64,000 nucleotides of DNA, from contig CACICF010000009.1 in assembly GCA_902584995.1 (NCBI GenBank), positions 1 through 64,000 of the forward strand. Reading direction: 5' to 3'. This stretch comes from an uncultured Pelagibacteraceae bacterium. Its GTDB lineage: Bacteria; Pseudomonadota; Alphaproteobacteria; Pelagibacterales; Pelagibacteraceae. The notes beneath the pieces are model-generated. The model did no database searches and had not been told where the DNA came from. It worked only from the letters and a program-made list of their open reading frames with translations. This document shows, one piece after another, positions 1 through 9,837 of the stretch. The position numbers and the translations under genes are program-made. Numbering within the stretch: the stretch's first letter is position 1; the number at the start of each line of letters is the position of its first letter.

Positions 1-2
1 CC

Positions 3-965
3 GACTCGTATGCTCGGGCTTTTCTAGTTGGACTTTTAAACACTTTATTAGTCTCATTTATAAGCATAATTTTTTGTACAATACTTGGTGTTATTATTGG
101 TGTAGCAAGATTATCATCAAATTATTTGATAAAAAATTCTGCAGCATGGTATGTAGAATTTTTTAGAAATATTCCATTATTATTGCAAATATTCTTTTGG
201 TATTACGCGGCTTTGAGAGCATTGCCTTTACCAGAAAAAGCTAATGCATGGTTTGGAGTGACCTATATGACTGTAAAAGGTTATTACATACCATCTATGG
301 TATGGGAAAATTTGAATGTATTTCTATATTGTGGTCTTGCAGCAATAATTTCAATTATTGTATTAAGAAATTATGCAAATAATTTAAGGGATACACAAGG
401 CAAACAAATTCCAGTACTTTTGTATTCAACAGCTTTATTAATTGTTTTACCGCTTTTATCCTTTTTATTTGGTGGAGTGAGCTTAGATTTTGAATTACCT
501 CAACTTAAAAAATTATCAAAAATTTCTTATATTTATGAAGGTGGAATTAGTCTACCTCCTGAATTGATAGCTTTAGTTTTAGCTTTATCTTTATACACTT
601 CTACATTTGTAGCAGAGTGTGTAAGAGCAGGTATTGAGGGTGTAAGCAAAGGTCAGAAAGAAGCAGCAGCCTCTGTCGGTTTGACACCCAATCAAGTTTT
701 AAAACTAGTAATTATGCCACAAGCTTTAAGAATTATTATACCACCAACAACAAACCAATATTTAAATTTAACTAAAAATTCATCTTTAGCAGCGGCTATT
801 GCATATCCTGATTTAGTTCTTGTATTTGCGGGTACCGCACTAATGCAAACAGGTAAAGCAATCGAAATTGTTTCGATAACAATGTTAACTTATTTGACAA
901 TAAGCCTAACCATTGCAGCTATAATGAATTGGTATAATAAAAAAATTGAAATTAAAGAAAAGTAA
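3..965 (+). CDS. aapQ: General L-amino acid ABC transporter permease AapQ, 5' partial
   Basis: Inner-membrane permease of the Aap broad-specificity amino-acid importer. The frame is open from the first bases of the window, so the start lies upstream; 320 residues remain. The first visible residues (GLLNTLLVSF) match the first transmembrane helix of the permease domain. Further hydrophobic segments follow, and the cytoplasmic EAA loop is clear (EAAASVGLTPNQVLKLVIMP, late in the protein). A long insert between helices is typical of AapQ. The stop is 3 bases before aapM, so this is an aapQMP operon; the binding-protein gene aapJ would be expected upstream, outside the window. The TTG at 126 is not the real start, because coding similarity continues upstream of it. 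Confidence 0.9.
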   Translation, partial: DSYARAFLVGLLNTLLVSFISIIFCTILGVIIGVARLSSNYLIKNSAAWYVEFFRNIPLLLQIFFWYYAALRALPLPEKANAWFGVTYMTVKGYYIPSMVWENLNVFLYCGLAAIISIIVLRNYANNLRDTQGKQIPVLLYSTALLIVLPLLSFLFGGVSLDFELPQLKKLSKISYIYEGGISLPPELIALVLALSLYTSTFVAECVRAGIEGVSKGQKEAAASVGLTPNQVLKLVIMPQALRIIIPPTTNQYLNLTKNSSLAAAIAYPDLVLVFAGTALMQTGKAIEIVSITMLTYLTISLTIAAIMNWYNKKIEIKEK

Positions 966-968
966 ACA

Positions 969-2240
969 ATGCAAGCAATAAATTTTTTAAAACCTAATAG
1001 AGACAATATTAAAAATTACTCTATTATTGGTTCTGTTTTAATTTTAATAAGTTTAATTGATGTAATATCAAATGCTTTTCTTAAAACAAACTTAACATCT
1101 TTTTTACCTGGTTCTTTAACGACATTATTTCCTTTAATCTTGGGTTTGATTGGATTAAATATGATGAGAATTGATTACTCTGGAAATAAAACATTAGACT
1201 TATTAAATAAAAATATAAATACTAATAATTTTAATGCTCTATTAACTTTATTAATACTTTTTTCTATTATAAAGGCTCTACCCCCATCTTTAAGTTGGAT
1301 GATTTTTGATGCTAATATTTCAGGAGACTCAAAAGATGCATGCACAGGCACTGGCGCCTGTTGGACTTATATCAAAGTTTGGTTTAGAAGATTTATGTAT
1401 GGAATGTATCCAAATGAATTTCATTGGAGAATTAATACTGCATTCATTTTAGTAATAGCTCTAGGCTTCGTTGGATATTTTTTAAAAGAAAATTTAAAAA
1501 AATATTTAGCTTTATACTATGTAATAATTTATCCAGTTATTGCATATCTGGTTATTTACTATTTAATTTCTGGAGGATCTTTTGGACTGCAGTGGGTTGA
1601 AACAGGTGCGTGGGGAGGTTTATCACTTACATTTATAGTTTCATTTTTTTGTTTAATATTCTGTTTTCCTTTAGGAATGATATTTGCGCTTGGTCGTAGA
1701 TCAAATCTTCCGGTTATAAAATATATATCTATTTGCTACATTGAGTTTTGGAGAGGAGTTCCATTAATTACAGTTTTATTCATGTCTTCTGTAATGTTTC
1801 CAATGTTCTTACCTGAAGATTTTTTTATGGATAAATTAGTAAGAGTAATTATTGCAATTACATTATTCGAAGCCGCTTACTGCGCAGAGGTTATCAGAGG
1901 GGGTTTGCAATCTTTACCTAGAGGTCAATATGATGCTGCAAAATCTTTGGGAATGGGTTATTGGAAAATGCATATTTTTGTAATCTTGCCTCAAGCACTA
2001 AAATTAGTGATACCTGGAATTGCAAATACATTTTTAGCCTTAGTTAAAGACACTCCTTTAATTTTTGTAGTTGGTTTGGCCGAATTAGCAGGAATGCTTG
2101 CTTTAGCAAAAACAAATCCAAAATGGCTTGGCTTTGCGATGGAGGGATACATTTTTGCATCAATAATATTCTGGATTATATGCTATGCAATGAGTAAATA
2201 TAGTTATAACCTAGAAGCTAAATATAAAACTGAGAGATAA
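969..2240 (+). CDS. aapM: General L-amino acid ABC transporter permease AapM
   Basis: Second permease of the Aap importer, 423 aa, near the usual length for AapM. It has several N-terminal hydrophobic helices, a soluble stretch with two nearby cysteines (about 120-127, ACTGTGAC), then the core permease domain with FWRGVPLITVLFM and an EAA loop (AAKSLGMGYWKMHIFVILPQ) that docks the ATPase. The start is ATG three bases after the aapQ stop, and aapP follows after a 3-base gap, indicating one transcript and a matched complex. The function is assigned from the family and the operon order. Substrate range cannot be read from the sequence. Confidence 0.9.
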   Translation: MQAINFLKPNRDNIKNYSIIGSVLILISLIDVISNAFLKTNLTSFLPGSLTTLFPLILGLIGLNMMRIDYSGNKTLDLLNKNINTNNFNALLTLLILFSIIKALPPSLSWMIFDANISGDSKDACTGTGACWTYIKVWFRRFMYGMYPNEFHWRINTAFILVIALGFVGYFLKENLKKYLALYYVIIYPVIAYLVIYYLISGGSFGLQWVETGAWGGLSLTFIVSFFCLIFCFPLGMIFALGRRSNLPVIKYISICYIEFWRGVPLITVLFMSSVMFPMFLPEDFFMDKLVRVIIAITLFEAAYCAEVIRGGLQSLPRGQYDAAKSLGMGYWKMHIFVILPQALKLVIPGIANTFLALVKDTPLIFVVGLAELAGMLALAKTNPKWLGFAMEGYIFASIIFWIICYAMSKYSYNLEAKYKTER

Positions 2241-2243
2241 TAG

Positions 2244-2978
2244 ATGTCAGATCCAATTATAAAAATTCAAAATATGAATAAATGGTTTGGTGATTTTCAA
2301 GTTTTAAAAAATATTAATTTAGAAGTTGAAGCAAATAAGAAAATTGTAGTATGCGGTCCGTCAGGCTCAGGTAAATCAACATTGATTAGATGTATCAATA
2401 GATTAGAAGAGCACCAAGAGGGTGATATAATCGTTGATGGAAACGAACTATCAGAAAAAACAAAAGATATTGAAAAAATCAGAGCTGAAGTTGGTATGGT
2501 TTTTCAACAATTTAATTTATTTCCACATCTCTCAATATTAGATAATTGTACTCTTGCACCTATTTGGGTAAAAAAAATGCCAAAAAAAGAGGCTCAAGAA
2601 CTAGCATTAGACCAACTTAAAAAAGTTCAAATAGATGATCAAGCAAACAAATTTCCTGGACAACTTTCAGGTGGTCAACAACAACGTTGTGCTATCGCTA
2701 GAGCATTATGTATGCAACCAAAAATTATGTTATTTGATGAACCAACATCAGCATTAGATCCGGAAATGATAAAAGAAGTGCTTGATGCAATGGTAAGTCT
2801 TGCAAAAGGTGGAATGACGATGATTGTTGTTACACATGAGATGGGATTTGCTAAGGAAGTTGCGGATGAAGTTATTTTTATGGACGAAGGCATGATAATT
2901 GAGAAGGCAGAAACAAAAGAATTCTTTGCCAACCCAAAGAGTGACAGAACAAAGCTTTTTTTAAGCCAAATTCTTTAA
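2244..2978 (+). CDS. aapP: Amino acid ABC transporter ATPase AapP
   Basis: Cytoplasmic ATPase that powers the Aap importer, 244 aa, full length for the polar-amino-acid class. Walker A GPSGSGKS lies at residues 38-45, the Q-loop in VFQQFNLFP, the signature LSGGQQQR about 141-148 and Walker [11 protein letters not shown] about 165-174, followed by the switch histidine in VTHEMGFA. It is the last gene of the aapQMP operon. The next 145 bases contain no gene before the XRE regulator. The identification rests on strong motif identity and on the two permeases directly upstream. Confidence 0.95.
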   Translation: MSDPIIKIQNMNKWFGDFQVLKNINLEVEANKKIVVCGPSGSGKSTLIRCINRLEEHQEGDIIVDGNELSEKTKDIEKIRAEVGMVFQQFNLFPHLSILDNCTLAPIWVKKMPKKEAQELALDQLKKVQIDDQANKFPGQLSGGQQQRCAIARALCMQPKIMLFDEPTSALDPEMIKEVLDAMVSLAKGGMTMIVVTHEMGFAKEVADEVIFMDEGMIIEKAETKEFFANPKSDRTKLFLSQIL

Positions 2979-3123
2979 AATAATTCTAAAGATAAGCTAA
3001 AAAGTTACTTGACAGGTTTAGAATTAATTAAAAAAACCATTTTTTTTAAAAATTATTTTACTTGCATAAAGTTTTCTATTTAGATTAACTCTCAATAATA
3101 TTTTATTTAACGAGGGGTCTTAA

Positions 3124-3495
3124 ATGGAAGAAAATTTTAACAAACATCTTGGCAATAAGCTTAAGCTAAGACGATTAGCACTAGGTTTAACTCAAACTAA
3201 AGTAGCAAAAGCTATAAACGTAACATTTCAACAAATACAAAAATATGAAAAAGGAACTAATGGCGTTAGTTCAATTAGATTATTGCAACTTTCAAATTAT
3301 TTAAAAGTACCAATCAACTATTTCTTTGAGGATTTTTCAGAATATTTAGTAAATTTAGAAAAATCTAAAGAAGGACATATGAATGTAAACTATAACTTTT
3401 TAGTTAAAGTTTATTCAGAGTTAACACAAGATCAAAAAGTTAAATTTGGAAAGAATTTACAACTTTCGCAAATAGATATAAATAAAGCTGTTTAG
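3124..3495 (+). CDS. XRE-family HTH transcriptional regulator
   Basis: Small DNA-binding protein, 123 aa. A Cro/CI-type helix-turn-helix covers about residues 10-65 (LGNKLKLRRLALGLTQTKVA, then QQIQKYEKG and SIRLLQLSNYLKVPINYFFE). The C-terminal 50 residues have no recognisable ligand domain and are rich in charged residues. A purine-rich GAGGGG lies about 8 bases before the ATG. Many alphaproteobacteria carry a similar small regulator, but the target genes cannot be read here. It sits alone between aapP and two oppositely oriented tRNA genes, so no operon context helps. Confidence 0.85.
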   Translation: MEENFNKHLGNKLKLRRLALGLTQTKVAKAINVTFQQIQKYEKGTNGVSSIRLLQLSNYLKVPINYFFEDFSEYLVNLEKSKEGHMNVNYNFLVKVYSELTQDQKVKFGKNLQLSQIDINKAV

Positions 3496-3501
3496 TTAAT
3501 T

Positions 3502-3577
3502 TGGCTCCTCGGGCAGGACTCGAACCTGCGACCAATTGATTAACAGTCAACTGCTCTACCAACTGAGCTACCGAGGA
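3502..3577 (-). tRNA. tRNA-Asn (GTT)
   Basis: The minus strand folds as a complete 76-base cloverleaf. The acceptor is TCCTCGG/CCGAGGA, the D-stem GCTC/GAGC, the anticodon loop CTGTTAA with anticodon GTT, and the T-stem GCAGG/CCTGC with loop TTCGAGT. CCA is encoded at the 3' end (3502-3504 on the plus strand). GUN-anticodon tRNAs such as this one are substrates of queuosine modification by Tgt, which is also encoded in this window. Confidence 0.97.
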
Positions 3578-3627
3578 ATATTTTTCTCACAACTTACTTT
3601 TTTTAAAACTTATCTCAATACTTTTTT

Positions 3628-3701
3628 TGGAGGCAACGCCCGGAATCGAACCGGGATACAAGGATTTGCAATCCTCTGCGTAACCATTCCGCCACGTTGC
3701 C
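3628..3701 (-). tRNA. tRNA-Cys (GCA)
   Basis: 74-base cloverleaf on the minus strand. The acceptor is GGCAACG/CGTTGCC, the anticodon loop TTGCAAA with anticodon GCA, and the T-arm CCCGG TTCGATT CCGGG, with CCA encoded. It lies 50 bases upstream (in transcription direction) of tRNA-Asn, so the two are probably co-transcribed. The 119 bases between this tRNA and valS contain no gene and must hold the tRNA promoter and the valS leader; I could not pick convincing -35/-10 boxes. Confidence 0.97.
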
Positions 3702-3820
3702 GTCAAATATAAAATATTTGTTAATCGATCTTTGTATAATTCATTTTGATGATTAGTCTATAAATTTAGCAACGATTTTCATTATTGTTTATTAATTTGA
3801 TTAATTTATAAAACAAATCA

Positions 3821-6448
3821 ATGAGTTTTGATAAATATGAGCATAAAAATGTAGAAAATAAAATCTACGACTATTGGGAAAAAAACAATTTATTTAAACC
3901 TAAAGAGAATTCAAAAAAATTTTCAATTGTCATTCCTCCACCAAATGTAACTGGTAGTCTTCACATGGGCCATGCTTTAAACAACTCAATTCAAGATGTT
4001 TTAACAAGATTTCATAGAATGAATAATTATGAAACTTTATGGCAACCTGGAACAGATCACGCCGGTATTGCAACCCAGGCATTAGTTGAAAAAAAACTTG
4101 CAAAAGAAGGTATTAAAAAAAACGATTTAGGTAGAGAAAAATTTATTGAGAAAGTATGGGAATGGAAGAATGAATATGGAGATATAATAATTAATCAACT
4201 TAAAAAACTTGGATGTTCATGTGATTGGTCTCGTAATGCTTTTACAATGGATGAAAATTTATCTAAGTCAGTCATAAAAGTATTTGTTGACCTTTATAAT
4301 AAGAAATTAATCTACAAAGCAAAAAAACTTGTAAATTGGGATGTTGTTTTAAAAACAGCAATATCTGATTTAGAAGTTGATCAGCGTGAAGTAAATTCTC
4401 AACTTTATTATATAAATTACCCTATAGAAAATTCTGATAAATTTATAACAATTGCAACAACTAGACCTGAAACTATGTTGGGAGATACTGCAATAGCTGT
4501 AAATCCAAAAGACGATAGATTTAAAGATCTAGTAGGGAAGTTTGTAATTATTCCTTTAGTAAAGAGAAAAATAAAAATAATAACAGATAATTATGCTGAT
4601 CCTGAACAAGGAACAGGAGCAGTAAAAATTACACCAGCTCATGATTTTAATGATTATGATGTAGGTATAAGAAACAAGTTAGAAGTAATTAATATATTTA
4701 CGCCTGATGGAAAAATAAATGACAATGCACCTGACCCATATAAAGGTTTAGATAGATTTGCAGCAAGAAAATTAATCTTAGAACATCTTGAAGAGGGCAA
4801 ATTTTTAGAAAAAATAGAAAAGTTAATAAACAAAGTTCCTTATGGGGATAGATCTAATTCTATTATTGAACCTTATTTAACAGAACAATGGTTTGTTGAT
4901 GCTAAAACTTTAGCTGTAAAAGCAAAAGAAGTAGTTAATAATGATAAAACTAAATTCTTTCCTGAAAATTGGTCAAAAACATATTTTCAATGGATGAATA
5001 ATATTGAGCCTTGGTGTATTTCTCGTCAATTATGGTGGGGACATCAAATTCCAGCATGGTACGGACCTGATGGAAAAATATTTGTAGCTGAAAATGAGGA
5101 TGAGTGCAAAAAACAAGCAAAAGAATTCTATTCAAAAGATGTGGAATTAAAAAGAGATGAAGATGTTCTAGACACTTGGTTTTCATCAGGTCTATGGCCA
5201 TTTGCGACTTTAGGTTGGCCAGAAAAAACTCCAGAAGTTGAAAAATTTTATCCAACAAGTGTTCTTGTTACAGGTTTTGATATCATATTTTTCTGGGTTG
5301 CTAGAATGATAATGATGGGAACTCAGTTTTTAGATAAGGAACCTTTTAAAAATATATATGTTCATGCTTTAGTTAGAGATGAAAAGGGTCAAAAAATGTC
5401 TAAATCAAAGGGCAATGTAATTGATCCATTAGAACTTATCGAAAAATATAGTGCAGATGCTTTGAGATTTACTCTTTTATCAATGGCATCGCCAGGTCGA
5501 GACGTAAAATTATCTGAAGACAGGGTTAAAGGTTATAGAAATTTTTTAAATAAAATTTGGAATGCAAATAATTTTTTAACACAAAATAAGTGTGATTTTG
5601 GTGATGTGAAAAAACCTGAAAATATAAACTTAACAATTAATAAGTGGATACTTTCTGAGCTTGTAAAAGTTAAAAATGACACGGAAAATAGTTTGAAAAA
5701 CTATAGATTTGATGAAGCAGCTAAGATTATTTATCAATTTGTATGGCATTCATTTTGTGATTGGTATTTAGAGTTATCTAAAACAGTTTTAAACTCTGAT
5801 AATGAGGAAGATATTAAGGAGTTAAAACAAACATCAGCATATGTTTTTAAGGAAATTTTAATTATTCTTCATCCATTTATTCCATTTGTAACCGAAGAGA
5901 TATGGTTAAATAATAAGCTAGATAAAGAAGGCAAAGATTACTTGATGTATGCCAATTGGCTAGAAGATGATTATCATGAAAAAAAATCGTATGATGAGAT
6001 AAATAATATCATTAATTTTATTACATCAATTAGATCATTTAAAAATGAATTAAATATAAGTCCTGGATCATTTATTGAAATTTCAACAGAAAATACAAAT
6101 AAAGAATATAAAAACTTTTTATCTTCTAATGAAAATATAATGAAAAAAAATGGAAGAATTAAAAATTTTCATGAAAAAGATTTAGACAAACCATCTGCAA
6201 GTATAGTCATAAGCGGTGAGTTATTTAAATTATATTTTGATGAAAATGTTGATTTAAATATGATCAAATCAACATTAGAAAAGAAAATTACAAAAATTAG
6301 TGAAGAGATGAAAAAAATTGATGTTAGATTATCAAATAAATCCTTTGTGGATCGTGCACCACAAAATATAGTAGAGCAGGAGAAAAGCAACTTTGCTAAT
6401 CTTGAAAAAGATGTTAAAAAAATAGAATTAACTCTTAAAGGTTTATAA
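3821..6448 (+). CDS. valS: Valyl-tRNA synthetase
   Basis: Charges tRNA-Val with valine in the cytoplasm. 875 aa, a normal length for a bacterial class Ia enzyme. The HIGH-type motif is in [13 protein letters not shown] (about 39-51), the editing domain carries [12 protein letters not shown], and the KMSKS motif is in [10 protein letters not shown] (about 525-535). The anticodon-binding domain follows, and the last 70 residues form the basic coiled-coil arm usual for ValRS (ending in [17 protein letters not shown]-type heptads). The stop overlaps the ilvD start by one base (TAATG), pointing to translational coupling with valine biosynthesis. Confidence 0.97.
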   Translation: MSFDKYEHKNVENKIYDYWEKNNLFKPKENSKKFSIVIPPPNVTGSLHMGHALNNSIQDVLTRFHRMNNYETLWQPGTDHAGIATQALVEKKLAKEGIKKNDLGREKFIEKVWEWKNEYGDIIINQLKKLGCSCDWSRNAFTMDENLSKSVIKVFVDLYNKKLIYKAKKLVNWDVVLKTAISDLEVDQREVNSQLYYINYPIENSDKFITIATTRPETMLGDTAIAVNPKDDRFKDLVGKFVIIPLVKRKIKIITDNYADPEQGTGAVKITPAHDFNDYDVGIRNKLEVINIFTPDGKINDNAPDPYKGLDRFAARKLILEHLEEGKFLEKIEKLINKVPYGDRSNSIIEPYLTEQWFVDAKTLAVKAKEVVNNDKTKFFPENWSKTYFQWMNNIEPWCISRQLWWGHQIPAWYGPDGKIFVAENEDECKKQAKEFYSKDVELKRDEDVLDTWFSSGLWPFATLGWPEKTPEVEKFYPTSVLVTGFDIIFFWVARMIMMGTQFLDKEPFKNIYVHALVRDEKGQKMSKSKGNVIDPLELIEKYSADALRFTLLSMASPGRDVKLSEDRVKGYRNFLNKIWNANNFLTQNKCDFGDVKKPENINLTINKWILSELVKVKNDTENSLKNYRFDEAAKIIYQFVWHSFCDWYLELSKTVLNSDNEEDIKELKQTSAYVFKEILIILHPFIPFVTEEIWLNNKLDKEGKDYLMYANWLEDDYHEKKSYDEINNIINFITSIRSFKNELNISPGSFIEISTENTNKEYKNFLSSNENIMKKNGRIKNFHEKDLDKPSASIVISGELFKLYFDENVDLNMIKSTLEKKITKISEEMKKIDVRLSNKSFVDRAPQNIVEQEKSNFANLEKDVKKIELTLKGL

Positions 6449-8166
6449 TGAAAAAATTTAATAAAAAGAAATTACCTAGTAGACACACAACAATTGGTGC
6501 AGATAAAGCCCCTCAAAGATCATTTTATTACGCAATGGATTTAACCGAAAAAGATGTAGCAAAACCATTTGTTGGTGTTGTTTCAACATGGAATGAAGCA
6601 GCTCCTTGTAACATTAATTTAATGAAACAAGCTCAATCAGTTAAAAAAGGAGTTAAAGCATCAGGCGGAACTCCAAGAGAATTTTGTACTATTACAGTAA
6701 CTGATGGTATTGCGATGGGTCATGAGGGAATGAAGTCATCATTAATATCAAGAGATGTGATAGCAGACTCAACTGAACTTACGGTTAGAGGACATTGTTA
6801 TGATGCATTAGTTGGATTAGCAGGCTGTGATAAATCATTACCTGGTTTAATGATGTCGATGGTACGTTTAAACATTCCAAGTGTATTTATATATGGTGGA
6901 TCAATTCTACCTGGGAGATTTAATGGAAAAGATGTAACTGTTGTAGATGTATTTGAAGGAGTTGGAAAATATACGTCAAAAAAAATGACAGCTCATGCAT
7001 TAAGAAAATTAGAATTAAAAGCATGTCCAAGTGCAGGTGCTTGTGGTGGACAATTTACTGCAAACACAATGGCATGTGTTTCAGAAGCAATAGGATTAGC
7101 TTTACCTTTCTCAGCAGGAACACCAGCACCATATTTAGAAAGAAATAAATATGCAATAGACAGCGGTAAAGCTGTAATGAATTTATTAGCAAAAAATATT
7201 AGACCTAGAGACATAGTAACAAGAAAAGCTCTCGAAAATGCAGCAACAATTGTTGCGGCAACAGGTGGATCAACAAATGCAGGTTTACACTTGCCAGCTA
7301 TCGCAAATGAAATTGGAATTAAATTTGATTTAATGGATGTTGCAAAAATATTTAAGAAAACTCCTTATCTTGCAGATTTAAAACCTGGTGGAAAATATGT
7401 TGCAAAAGATATGTGGGAAGCAGGAGGAGTTCCAATGTTATTAAAAACTCTTATGGATGGTGGCTACATTCACGGAGACTGTATGACAGTTACAGGTAAA
7501 ACAATGAGAGAAAATTTAAAAAATGTCAAATTTAGAACTAATCAAAAAGTAATGAGATCCTATAAAAATCCAATTTCACCAACAGGAGGAGTTGTTGGAT
7601 TAAAAGGAAATTTAGCTCCAGAAGGTGGAATTGTAAAAATAGCTGGTTTAAAAAAATTACAATTTACAGGAAGAGCTAGATGTTTTGATAATGAAGAGTC
7701 TGCATATAAAGCAGTAATAAACAGAAAATACAAAGATGGTGATATCATCATTATTAGATATGAGGGACCTATAGGAGGTCCTGGAATGAGAGAAATGCTT
7801 CAAACAACTGCAGCAATCTACGGTCAAGGAAAAGGGGAGAAAGTAGCCCTCATTACAGACGGTAGGTTCTCTGGGGCTACCAGAGGCTTTTGTATCGGTC
7901 ATGTGGGCCCTGAGGCCTCCGTAGGCGGTCCTATAGCCCTTTTAAGGAATGGGGACATCATCGATATAGACGCTAAAAAGGGCACGATTAACGTAAGACT
8001 TACAAAGAAGGAATTAAGTGCAAGACGTAAAAAATGGAAACCAAGAAAAGTGAATTTTGGTAATGGTACATTATGGAAATATGCACAAACTGTTGGACCA
8101 GCTTATAAAGGTGCACCAACTCATCCAGGTGGTAAAAACGAGGTTAGAACGTACGCTGATATTTAA
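6448..8166 (+). CDS. ilvD: Dihydroxy-acid dehydratase
   Basis: Dehydrates dihydroxy-isovalerate and dihydroxy-methylvalerate to the keto acids that give valine and isoleucine. 572 aa, full length for the iron-sulfur IlvD/Edd family. Cluster cysteines appear in NEAAPCN (about 54), AGCDKSLPG (about 127) and [14 protein letters not shown] (about 199); the late conserved motif [10 protein letters not shown] is present. Sugar-acid dehydratases share the fold, but the N-terminal and middle motifs fit IlvD. It overlaps valS and manC by one base each. The segment 7831-7980 has very different base composition and codon use from the rest of the gene (see the separate entry). Confidence 0.93.
   Translation: MKKFNKKKLPSRHTTIGADKAPQRSFYYAMDLTEKDVAKPFVGVVSTWNEAAPCNINLMKQAQSVKKGVKASGGTPREFCTITVTDGIAMGHEGMKSSLISRDVIADSTELTVRGHCYDALVGLAGCDKSLPGLMMSMVRLNIPSVFIYGGSILPGRFNGKDVTVVDVFEGVGKYTSKKMTAHALRKLELKACPSAGACGGQFTANTMACVSEAIGLALPFSAGTPAPYLERNKYAIDSGKAVMNLLAKNIRPRDIVTRKALENAATIVAATGGSTNAGLHLPAIANEIGIKFDLMDVAKIFKKTPYLADLKPGGKYVAKDMWEAGGVPMLLKTLMDGGYIHGDCMTVTGKTMRENLKNVKFRTNQKVMRSYKNPISPTGGVVGLKGNLAPEGGIVKIAGLKKLQFTGRARCFDNEESAYKAVINRKYKDGDIIIIRYEGPIGGPGMREMLQTTAAIYGQGKGEKVALITDGRFSGATRGFCIGHVGPEASVGGPIALLRNGDIIDIDAKKGTINVRLTKKELSARRKKWKPRKVNFGNGTLWKYAQTVGPAYKGAPTHPGGKNEVRTYADI
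7831..7980 (+). other. G+C-rich island inside ilvD
   Basis: A hand count gives 77 G or C in these 150 bases (about 51%), against an AT-rich background on both sides. The reading frame is intact, but codons switch to GGC, GGG, CCC-containing and AGG forms that are scarce elsewhere in the gene. It encodes the conserved DGRFSG...GHVGPEA region. It contains a perfect 6-bp hairpin, CTCTGG/CCAGAG (7869-7874 with 7880-7885), and the inverted repeat GTAGCCC/GGGCTAC (7843-7849 with 7874-7880). The composition is seen directly; the cause is unknown. Confidence 0.9.
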
Positions 8167-9374
8167 TGAAAATTAGACCTGTAATACTTTGTGGTGGCGC
8201 AGGAACAAGACTTTGGCCAGATAAAAAAAAACATCAAGCAAAACAATTTATTGATTTTGGCGGATGGAGTTTAATTCAAAAAACTTTAGAAAGAGTAAAT
8301 AAACCAATTTTTGATTTTCCTATAATCAGTACAAATTTAAAATACTTAAAACAAGTCAAATTAGCTTTAAATAAAAGTAAAATAAAAAAGTTTAAAATAG
8401 TTTTAGAACCAGCTAAAAAAAATACCGCACCAGCAATATTAGCGTCTGCATTAATAAAAGATATTCCATTAGAGCAACCATTAATGTTTTTTGCAGCAGA
8501 TCATTTAATTGAAAGATCTTATATTTTAAATAAATCTTTATTAAAAAATAAACCAAATTTAGATAATCAAAATTTATTTATTTTTGGAATAAAACCTACA
8601 AACCCATCAAGTGAATATGGGTATTTTTTAACTAAAAAAAATAAATCCATAAATAAAGTTACTAAATTTATTGAAAAACCAAAATTATCAAAAGCAAAGG
8701 AAGTAATTAAGAAAAAAGGTTACTGGAATTCTGGCATGTTTTATTTAAGAAAAGACTCAATAATCAATAACTTTAAAAAATATCAAAATAAAACTTACAA
8801 AAGTTGTGTTGAAGCGATTAAAAAAGGCAAATATAAAAATAACACTTATTACTTAAATAAAAGAGCTTTTGAAAAATCAATCGAGAAATCTTTTGATTAT
8901 GCAATTCTAGAGAAAACCAAACAAATTAACGCTATCAAACTAGACATTCCTTGGTCAGATCTTGGTAGCTGGAAAGAAATTTTAGGGATGTATGACAAAA
9001 ATAAAAACAAATATATTAAGAAAAAAAATGTCTATTACCGTCCATGGGGTAGGTATACCAATCTATTTGAGGGCAAAGAGTTTTTAATTAAAGAGTTATA
9101 CGTAAAACCAAAAGGCATTTTAAGTTTACAAAAACACCATCATCGAGCTGAACATTGGTTAGTTACACAAGGCAATCCTAAAATAACTCTGAATAAAGAT
9201 ATAATTGTTAAAAAACCTGGTGAACATATATTCATTCCATTAGAAGCAATCCATAGAGTTCAAAATCCAGGAAAAAAACCTGTAAAAATTGTTGAAGCTC
9301 AAGTTGGTTCAATTCTAAAAGAGACTGATATTGTTAGATATCAAGACATTTATGGTAGAGCAAATAAACTTTAA
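8166..9374 (+). CDS. manC: Mannose-1-phosphate guanylyltransferase / mannose-6-phosphate isomerase
   Basis: Bifunctional type II enzyme of GDP-mannose supply for surface glycans. The N-terminal nucleotidyltransferase begins with ILCGGAGTRLWP (about 7-18), followed by EPAKKNTAPA, FAADHLI and FIEKPKL. The C-terminal cupin carries RPWGRYTNL and the metal motif QKHHHRAEHW (about 319-328). At 402 aa it is shorter than typical fused AlgA/ManC proteins (about 470), with the linker region compressed, as expected in a streamlined genome. The ATG overlaps the ilvD stop by one base, so it is the third gene of valS-ilvD-manC. No other polysaccharide genes are adjacent. Confidence 0.9.
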   Translation: MKIRPVILCGGAGTRLWPDKKKHQAKQFIDFGGWSLIQKTLERVNKPIFDFPIISTNLKYLKQVKLALNKSKIKKFKIVLEPAKKNTAPAILASALIKDIPLEQPLMFFAADHLIERSYILNKSLLKNKPNLDNQNLFIFGIKPTNPSSEYGYFLTKKNKSINKVTKFIEKPKLSKAKEVIKKKGYWNSGMFYLRKDSIINNFKKYQNKTYKSCVEAIKKGKYKNNTYYLNKRAFEKSIEKSFDYAILEKTKQINAIKLDIPWSDLGSWKEILGMYDKNKNKYIKKKNVYYRPWGRYTNLFEGKEFLIKELYVKPKGILSLQKHHHRAEHWLVTQGNPKITLNKDIIVKKPGEHIFIPLEAIHRVQNPGKKPVKIVEAQVGSILKETDIVRYQDIYGRANKL

Positions 9375-9494
9375 TTAAATTGTAATAATCTATAAATATT
9401 TTTGTCATAAACATTAATTATAAAATTCTAATAAAATTTTAAATTATAAAACATCTTTATTTCCCCTTAATTTTAAAATTTTGTTGATTAACTA

Positions 9495-9527
9495 CTTTCC
9501 CCTTTTTTAATTACAAAAAGGGGAAAG
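9495..9527. terminator. Inverted repeat between convergent genes, probable bidirectional terminator
   Basis: CTTTCCCCTTTTT (9495-9507) pairs perfectly with AAAAAGGGGAAAG (9515-9527) around a 7-base loop, a 13-bp stem. It sits between the 3' ends of manC and the minus-strand lysine-rich gene, where a shared terminator is expected. There is no long U-tract outside the stem, so the role is inferred from position and symmetry. The rest of 9375-9539 is AT-rich without a visible gene. Confidence 0.5.
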
Positions 9528-9539
9528 AAGATTTAGAAA

Positions 9540-9749
9540 TTAATTATTTACAGATGCGGAACTCTCGATAGTCTTCTTTTTAGCTAGTTTTTTTGTTTTT
9601 TTTTCAGCAACTCTTTTTTCAATACTTGCAATTTTAATATTAATTTTAGATAATTTTTTTTCTTTCAAATTGATCTTATTTTTGAGTTTTTCTATTAACT
9701 TGATAACCTTTTTTTTTCTTTTTTCATTTTTCTTTAACTTTTTACTCAT
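9540..9749 (-). CDS. Small lysine-rich hypothetical protein
   Basis: 69 aa, extremely basic: lysine makes up roughly 40% of residues, with runs such as KKNEKRKKK and KKTKKLAKKK. Regular isoleucine/leucine spacing in the middle could support a helix or short coiled coil. The start is backed by a perfect AGGAGG five bases before the ATG, unusual here because most genes have weak ribosome sites, which suggests strong translation. I do not recognise a family. A nucleic-acid-binding or ribosome-associated role is a guess from charge alone. It stands alone, convergent with manC. Confidence 0.7.
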   Translation of the reverse strand: MSKKLKKNEKRKKKVIKLIEKLKNKINLKEKKLSKINIKIASIEKRVAEKKTKKLAKKKTIESSASVNN

Positions 9750-9837
9750 AATGACCTCCTGTGTAATTTTATAATAATTATATTTAAATTAAATATCTTA
9801 GTAAAATGATTTTTTGATAAATTCTCTTATTTAAAAG

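Noticed and set aside
3009-3040. Perfect TTGACA at 3009-3014 as a -35 for the XRE regulator
   Set aside because: No acceptable -10 lies 16-18 bases downstream; the sequence there is A-rich without TATAAT likeness.
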